Source: Hoplostethus atlanticus (Eukaryota > Chordata > Actinopteri > Trachichthyiformes > Trachichthyidae). From it: 64,000 nt of DNA. Shown here piece after piece: positions 57,321 to 64,000 of the stretch. Position 1 is the stretch's first letter, and the number at the start of each line of letters is the position of its first letter. The DNA lies in the NCBI GenBank assembly GCA_034670405.1, contig JAXDDX010000023.1, positions 3,057,501 to 3,121,500 of the forward strand, in the 5' to 3' direction. The notes below the pieces were generated by a model. That model did no database searches. It was not told the origin of the DNA and worked only from the letters and a program-made list of their open reading frames with translations. The translations under genes and the position numbers were made by a program.

Positions 57321-60300
57321 CTCTGTTAGTAACATTTTGAAAAAAGAGAAAAGCTATATCGCAAACAGCCAGGACAAGGTAACATGTCTCGGCAATAGCA
57401 AATCTCAAGAAATGCCCCAAGTTGAGAAGCTCACTGGTGGGAGTGCGCTTCGACGTGGCCATTGGAATTTGTTTAAAGCACCATCTGTATTGATCAGATA
57501 AAAGGGCTGGTATTCAAACAGGATCGGGTTTGAATGTTATCTTTTTTAGACCGTTGTTGCTGCTGGTGGAGGTTTAGTCTCAGACAGTTACAGTTGTTTT
57601 TCCCTCTGAGCCTCTGTGTTCTGCCTCACTCTTTTATTGTTACTTGCACTTTACTGTGAATATGTGTAGGTGTCGTTCTGCGGTAATTGCTCACAACCAT
57701 TCTGGTTCTTGGGTCTGTCTGTTGTTTCCTCACAAAGATGTGTTGCGCGCTTGGTAATTGTTTGCCACCATTTTACAGCTCTTGGTTTTGTCTACATTGA
57801 TTGTGGTCTTGCTTCAGAGAGGCTGGAAAAAAAATACACGAACATACAGAACTGCATCTTGACAAATGAAGCTGAGATAAAGCTGGCTCTTTTTTTCTGC
57901 TGATTCTAGGGTGCACGCGGCTTTGTCCTACCTTACTGTGCATGAAATGAGTGGCTTCAACAGACCAGCTGCATGGGTCACAAGGATGTCAAGGTTGCAT
58001 TGGTGTTGTGTGTGTAAAGATGAAAGCGTTATGAACGGTGCTTTTGCCCTTATGAAGCTGCACTGTTGCATTTTTTATCTCTTTGACTTCTAGTTTTAAT
58101 GTTGAGTAAAGAGAATCAATTCCCAAATTTCCTCCTAAAAATGTCACTGTGATTTCCAATACCCTGCAGCCAGCGTGGGGCAAATGTTTGAGCGCTGCAA
58201 ATATGCACCGTTGCAAGATGTTGTATTGTGCAAGGAAACACACCTAAATGGATGATCCAAATGAATGGGTCTGGCCTGGGTTTCTTTTTAAGGCCTTTCT
58301 GATGAATAGCAGGCTTGGTTATCCTCTCAGTGTGGGGCTCTAATAAGCCCAGGGACCCAGTCAAGGCCCAAAAGAGAAGCTCGATTTAAACCAATCTAGA
58401 GGAGCAGGGAGCATGATTTACGATGTGGGACCAACTGCAGTGCTGCTTCTCTCCTGCAGACCCCCCTCCGCAGCCAATCACTGGCAAAACACTCAACACT
58501 TCCTACCTGGGCTGGCGGTGGACCTTATGTGGTACCGCTGCCTTCACCGTTGTCTCCGGTTGTAATCTATTTGATTGATTATCGGCCTAATTCCATCATT
58601 ATTCTGCACGTTTTGTCTTGTGCTTCCACTGTGATGAGAAGTTAAAGACACGGTTAACCGTTTCCTGCATTTTTTGTTCAGTTTTTGTTCCTTTTTTCCT
58701 TTCCCTGTGTTTTATTGTGTGTATGGTTCAATTATGATTACCTGTAAAGGGCAGCTATGGGTACACCCTGCGTGTGATTTGCACCTGTCAGTCAGAGTGA
58801 TGAATGGTTTAATACTAACAGGCCAGGGTCATACATCACTCTCTCTGCGATTCTACCCTGTGTCACATCTATTGGAAGTAATGGAGCTGTCCTCAAATGA
58901 AACATGCTCTGGTCCCTCCCTTAGGGGGTTTCATTTCTCCCAACGAGTCTAGCCAATACACCGCCAGACCCTGGAGGCACAGGCTGTTGCCAAAATGCAG
59001 ATTGGAGGGCGAGGGAGGCAGAAGTAGAGAACGAAAACGCTCACATTTTCACCCTCAGTAAAATGTGACCTAGTCTATACAGTGGCACTGTAGAGAAGAT
59101 AGCACAGTAGAGAAAAGGAGTCATGACCTTTGACTATGCAGTCATGACAGAGCTCCGTTGTGTTGACATGGAGTGACGGGGAGCGAGGCAGTGTGTTATC
59201 AGGCCAGCGTAGGAAGTCAGCCACTCATTCACATCAGGGGAACTGCGTCATCGCTCGCCCTCCACTATCACTACCACCCCTCTTGTTCGTCCTTCCTTTG
59301 AGACAAATAGTCAGAGAGTGACAAGTTTGGATTCGGAAGCCGCCGAGTCTGGGTCTGTGGTGGAATTAGGTTGGAGGAAATTCAAGTACTGGAAGGGAGG
59401 AAAAAGTCCTTTTGTCTGGACAGATAAGGCTGGAGGGGTGGAGCGGACTCTCCTGTGAATTCTAACACAGTCAGCAACGGCTTGAGTTTTCTCTCCATCA
59501 ACGTTCGACCATAGTTAACACAAATACAAATACATTCAGATATTGAATTGAACAACACTGAAGCATCTATCAGTGAGCAGGCTCCTGAACCTGGATATGA
59601 GTGGGATCTCACATTGCCTGCAGCCATTTTGTGATCAATCCTTAGCTTAAACATGAGACTTTTATCCAATGTTTTTTTTTACATTACAACCTCCTACCAT
59701 TTGTATGAAAGTTTCACGACCAGTTGCCATTGCATTAGGACTGACAAACCAAGGTGAGCGGGCCGCGTTGAAAAGTGCTCAATTGTTCTCGTGATGTCCG
59801 ACTGCAAGCCTGCCTGCCATGCAGCGGCCTCTTCACTCAATATCTGTAACAGTGGGGAGGCACTCAGACATGAAAGCAGCGGTATTAAAATGCTTCTTTA
59901 AAAAATGGAATGGAATGGAATCGTCTGATGTCTTAAGCGGATTGAGAGAAAATCCATCTGCCTTAATGTCAGCTCCACTGTCTATGGAGTATAGAGAGCA
60001 GTAGGCTTTGTGGTTGGGAACGTCAGCGAACGGCGGACTCACAGTTGACAGAAAGAGGTGAGGGGAGAAAACTCATGGGGGGAAGGAAGGGGAAGGGTTG
60101 GGTTCTCATGAGGAGGTTCACACTTGGTTTATCTGACTGCATGGCTAATAGGCAAAGCAGATGGGAGGGTATGATGGTGGTGGGTGGGGGGGGGTCTTGC
60201 ATGAATTCTGCACCCTCTAGGATCTTAATTGTTGGAGACAGAAAGACATGACAGCCATGTTGCGTTCACGTGCCTGCCATTGCTCCATATTAAAAAGCTT

Positions 60301-61914
60301 AGGGAAAACATGCCACGATGTTAGGAGGCATAACACATGTCACGTGTGTGTACGGGCGTCATATGATTGTCTGTGTGTTTTGTGCAGGCGTATGTCTATT
60401 TGTGTGTGCATGCAAGTAGGACGTGTGTGTGTGTGTGTATGTCGGAGTGTGTAATCCCTTCGTTCAGACAGCATAAACCTCCGTGTTTGTTGTGTCTCAC
60501 ATACTGGAGAGGGATGGCTCAGCTTGGTCTCAGTCGTAGCATGAATGCATCAGATGCGACGCCGCAGGCGCCTCTTACCATATTTAATAATTGTCACGTC
60601 AGAAACAGAATCATTCATCCTTACTTCTGCCTTCCAGGAAACGACTACAACGTCACATGTATCTGCTGCAGGATGCATTCACAAGCAAAGGGAAACAACG
60701 ATCTGGAAACACTATTCAGGAGCAGGTTTTTTCAGCTGTCCTTAGCAGTTGGAACCAAGTGAGCACGTTCTTTGCCAAGGAGCCGAATACTTTGCCAACG
60801 CCAATATAATATGCAAATGTTGTAAAAGCAAATGTAATTTTCCATTCCCCTTGTTGATCGCACTTAACGCAACTCACAAAGTGATGGTGATTTAATCAAA
60901 TCTCTGAATGCAACTAATTTGAGTCAAATAGCAGATTAGTCCACTGCCACTGTAATGTGTAATACACATATTGGAAGTGCCATTTAAAGCTCCTGTTTAT
61001 TGAGAGCCCCAGAAAGCCCCTGTGGTTTGAGGGCAGTCCGACCACAAAGGAATGGAAATGTCTTTTGTGCAGAAATACAGCCCGTAGTGATTTACCTCTC
61101 TTTTGTGTGAGCTAAAGGCTGAATGTGTCCGTGTGCATCAATAGCACATACCAGCATAATGCACACGCAGGTTTGTTTAAACCTCGTAGCGATAGATGCT
61201 CTCTATCCCTGCTATGGATGTACTGTAGTATATACTGTATATACCACAGTAGTATATATATACTACTAGCACAGTTGTAGCAGCACTTTGTTTACATAGA
61301 GCCAAACTGCAACCTTAGAGTTCAGCCTCTTATGAATTCAATAGGGTAAAAGGAGTAGAGATGCTAACACCATGTGATGGGTGTCCTGCTGTTAGCCCGC
61401 GCTAGTGTATAATGTGTGTTAATGTTAGCTGGACCTACTGGGCTGCTCTAGCGTGGGGCTGAATTTTCCCCTGGGGAGCGCCGACTTATTTCTGCCATCC
61501 TCTGCACAATCCGCCGTATGCTGGTGCATTATGTTTTTCATTATCTATGACCGCATCTTTTTTTTTTCTTTCTTGCTTGCTCACACCTCCCACTGCGCTG
61601 GACAGCGTCTAACAATAGGGCATTGCGATTAAAAGAAATGTCAGTGCATTCATTAATAATTCCACAGAGTCCCACTGCGCTCGCTGTGCTTATTCAGTCA
61701 TATCGGGCATCTTGGAATTATACGACTGTCGTAACATGTTGTGTTGCGGTCCGGGAGTGAGCGTGTGATTTTTCTGAGCGTGTGATTTTTCTGAGCGTTT
61801 GTGTGTGTTCCTTGGCAACAGCCGTGGCCTCTGACCTTTGCCACACTCGTATTGTGTGGACTCGATCGGTGCTGCGTTCAAAGATAGGGTAATAGTTTCT
61901 TGCAGCTGGTCTCT
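57321..61914. other. Intron 2 unique DNA
   Basis: Small features: GGAATGGAATGGAATC at 59907-59923, G run at 60183-60195, GT-like tracts at 60420-60440, a TATA-rich imperfect palindrome at 61218-61268, and a 17 bp tandem duplication (CTGAGCGTGTGATTTTT) at 61757-61795. No exon was recognised. Confidence 0.5.
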
Positions 61915-61932
61915 CTCGCTCTCTCTCTCTCT
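61915..61932. repeat. (CT)n microsatellite
   Basis: Short CT tract in a longer pyrimidine-rich zone (61908-62010). Confidence 0.85.
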
Positions 61933-62399
61933 GTTTATCCTTCTCTGTCTCTCTTTCTCTTGCACTCACTTCCTCCCTGGCTCTCTTTTTTCCTTCTCTC
62001 CACCACTATTTCTATCTTGCCTCGGGGGTAGGCCACAGCTGGCCAGACATCCAGGCAAGGCTATGCCTGATGGAGAACCATGGAGCTGGCAGATAGTGAG
62101 GTGCGGTGCTGGAGGTCGGGGGGGTGGGGGGCAGTGCGGTGGACTCTGACTTTGACCGACAACACGGCACTTTTTATAGCACGCCAATATATATATCTCT
62201 TCATTTTTACAGTATAACTGTTAAACCTTCTGACATAATTGGAAATTGGAACAACTTTCGGTCTTCACATTTTTATCTATCGATTTACAACAGCACATGA
62301 TCAAACTATAAGAATTGTGGTAATGATTATTGTTGGAGGAAATAAATTCTTATTTCCAGTGTAATTCAGTTCACCTGTGACCTGTTGCAGGTGTCCACA

Positions 62400-62850
62400 T
62401 GGTATAAATGAACCAATTATCCATTTTAAGGTGCTAAAACGTTGGACTGTTCTGGAGTGGCCAGCGATGAGTCCTGATCTCAATCCAGTGCAGTTGGTCA
62501 AAGGAAGAACTGGAGTGGGTTGCAATTGAACAGTGGGAGAATCTGGCAGCAGAAATGTGCAGGAAGCTTATTGATGGTTACAAGAAACATTTGGGAGCAT
62601 CATCATCGCCAAAGGCTGTGCAACTAACTATTCAGAAAAGGGTGCCAATAATCATGGCCACTTTTCAATTTTGAAGCCAGAAAGATTTTTTTAATATTTC
62701 TATTCTTATTGTTTGATCATGAGCTGTAAAATAAAACAGATGAACCTGTGAAGTTATTTCAGTTTCCAATTATTAGAAGATATTGTACATTATCTGCATG
62801 AAATGCAAGGATGCCAGTAATCCTGGCCAGAACTGGATATACAGTATATG
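62400..62850 (+). pseudogene. Decayed Tc1/mariner transposase, C-terminal part and 3' end
   Basis: The + strand reads WPAMSPDLNP at 62458-62487, matching the W-P-A-x-S-P-D-L-N-P-I-E motif that carries the last acidic residues of the DDE transposase domain. In this frame P-V-Q replaces P-I-E, so the catalytic Glu is lost. A single frame change later, the reading continues with EELEWVAIEQWENLAAEMC and ends near GTGCCAATAATCATGGCCAC (62642-62661). A second GCCAGTAATCCTGGCCAGAA (62814-62833) just before ATACAGTATAT resembles the 3' terminal repeat. The N-terminal DNA-binding part is missing. Inactive relic. Confidence 0.8.
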
Positions 62851-63061
62851 GATAAAACTCATAATGTCTCATATGAAAAAACAGCCTTGGCTATGATGGT
62901 TAATCTAATCTATTTACACAAACTTGATTACATTTCTTCATAAGATTTCTCATGGGTCCTCTGTGGACTGTAATGATGCTTTTTCTGTCAGGCGTGTTCT
63001 CGCCTCTCACGCTTCTATTTAGTGTTATTTCTGGCTGTTACATCTCTATTGGGTTTTCATC
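62851..63061. other. Intron 2 unique DNA
   Basis: Nothing recognised. Confidence 0.45.
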
Positions 63062-63110
63062 ATAATAATAAGAACTTTACTCATGTAGCACTTTTGTAGA
63101 GGTGGACATT
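63062..63110 (+). mobile_element. Retroposon 3'-end-like fragment
   Basis: ATAATAATAAGAACTTTACT followed by CATGTAGCACTTTTGTAGA resembles the common fish retroposon end (ACTTTATTTATATAGCACTTTT), similar to the LINE tail near 29806. Confidence 0.45.
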
Positions 63111-64000
63111 AAACGGCAAGGAGGGGTCAATGCCAAATCCTTGCTTTGCAGGAGATTACCTTTTTTTTGCAATGTGGGACATTTAGTGAGATGTTCATTA
63201 ATCTAAGTATGTGGTTAGAGGGTCCATGAGAGTCCTGAGAGGGTTTCTACACTGGCTTATTTAGGTTACAGCAGTGATGGCTGTAATGGAAAGCAGTGGT
63301 TGTTGTGATGATGTTGTCTGCTGAAAATAGAGATAATGCTCTTTCATCCACGAGAGTCTGACTCCACCAACATGTCCGTTAACGTGGCTCTATGTTTGGT
63401 GCTCAGCGCCCAGAGATCTCCTGTTAACAGTGTGGCGCTCTTTTCTTTGTTCGTCCATGGTGGCTATCGCTGCTCATGCTAGCTACCCAGTTCTTCTGAT
63501 TATTCCAAACAAACCTCTGTTGCTGCTGCCAGAAATGTAAAACGCATCACTTCCTGTGCACCAGAGGGTTTTACTTGAGAAAGACCTACCTGACACCGAG
63601 TGTTTAGAACAGCAAATGTAAAAGCTTCAGTGAACTGGCAAGAGGTTGTATGACGACTGTGTATGTGTTATAGGAGAAAACACAAATTACCCTTTACATA
63701 GAGGAAGTGCATCTACCCCCATCCTCTTCTTCTCTAGGTCATTTATTTTTATGTTACCCCAGCTGCAAATTGTATATGTGTGTGTGTGTGCCTCCATGAC
63801 TGTATGATGGGTGTGTGCATGTGCGAGGAGGTGGCAGGGGTCCAGCGGAGGTTAGGGTCTCTGTGATGAGTCCCCGCTGCAGAGCACGGGGAGGCCGGAG
63901 GGAGCCGGCGTCGAAGAAAAGCCTTTGTTCACCGCTTGCTGCCGCACTCTCAGCTGGAATTCCATTTGTTCCTTTACCAGAATGAAATGGCATTGATTGT
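63111..64000. other. Intron 2 unique DNA to the window edge
   Basis: A short GT tract at 63775-63790, otherwise unique. No exon 3 before the edge. Confidence 0.5.

Larger units (their letters stand above)
20751..64000 (+). other. Cadherin intron 2, 5' part (open at the right edge)
   Basis: Everything after the exon 2 donor (GTACGT at 20751) is non-coding as far as I can see. I looked for an exon with the second half of the prodomain (V-x-F-x-x-C pattern and following strands) and found none. The intron therefore exceeds 43 kb. A very large intron 2 is known for R-cadherin genes and is long in N-cadherin too. The contents are transposon remnants and microsatellites, listed separately. Confidence 0.6.

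Noticed and set aside
1-64000. CRISPR array, phage, integrative element or bacterial operon
   Set aside because: No direct repeats with spacers, no dense gene packing; spliced exons and fish-type retroposons indicate a vertebrate genome.

Overview
The window looks like vertebrate, most likely teleost fish, nuclear DNA. It has very long non-coding stretches, dense (CA)n/(GT)n, (GA)n/(CT)n and (TCCTC)n microsatellites, a degraded L2/CR1-type LINE, Tc1/mariner relics, foldback MITEs, a tRNA-type SINE piece, and spliced coding exons with canonical GT/AG borders. There are no operons, rRNA genes, CRISPR arrays or bacterial-type genes. Almost all open frames of 60-180 codons are chance frames or read through simple repeats.

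Only one protein-coding gene is supported. It lies on the + strand: a CpG-rich, TATA-less promoter with a CCAAT box and an extreme G-rich tract (about 19160-19440), coding exon 1 (19439-19495, signal peptide), a 1.1 kb intron, and coding exon 2 (20639-20750, start of a classical cadherin prodomain). No exon 3 was recognised, so the rest of the window (20751-64000) is read as one intron of more than 43 kb. The exon layout, the phase-1 end of exon 2 and the large intron 2 fit an N-/R-cadherin-type gene. R-cadherin (cdh4) is my best guess; N-cadherin (cdh2) is the main alternative.

Layout. 1-19150 is upstream intergenic DNA: microsatellites, an AGCTAAC-type minisatellite (2360-2580), a 222 bp foldback MITE (5649-5870), a (TA)n-hairpin-retroposon-tail cluster (5930-6180), an 860 bp non-autonomous TA-flanked transposon with 95 bp inverted repeats (14437-15296) next to the 3' remnant of a related element (to about 15990), and a copy of a dispersed repeat (18630-18850). 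19160-20750 is the cadherin promoter, exon 1, intron 1 and exon 2. 20751-64000 is intron 2. It holds a 428 bp nested foldback element (28878-29305), an internally deleted minus-strand LINE (29780-31210), a SINE fragment (33745-33830), a 291 nt uninterrupted pyrimidine tract (35548-35838), a perfect 16 bp hairpin (43834-43871), a second copy of the dispersed repeat (51940-52225), a 95 bp CA tract (53337-53431) and a decayed Tc1/mariner transposase (62400-62850).

Functionally, the only job I can assign is transcription and secretory targeting of a cell-adhesion protein. The long intron and upstream DNA contain A/T-rich, homeodomain-site-like blocks that could be enhancers, but conservation cannot be tested from one sequence. 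I found no convincing undescribed biological system. The most informative oddities are the transposon architectures, the promoter G tract with an in-frame upstream ATG, and the long triplex-prone pyrimidine tract.
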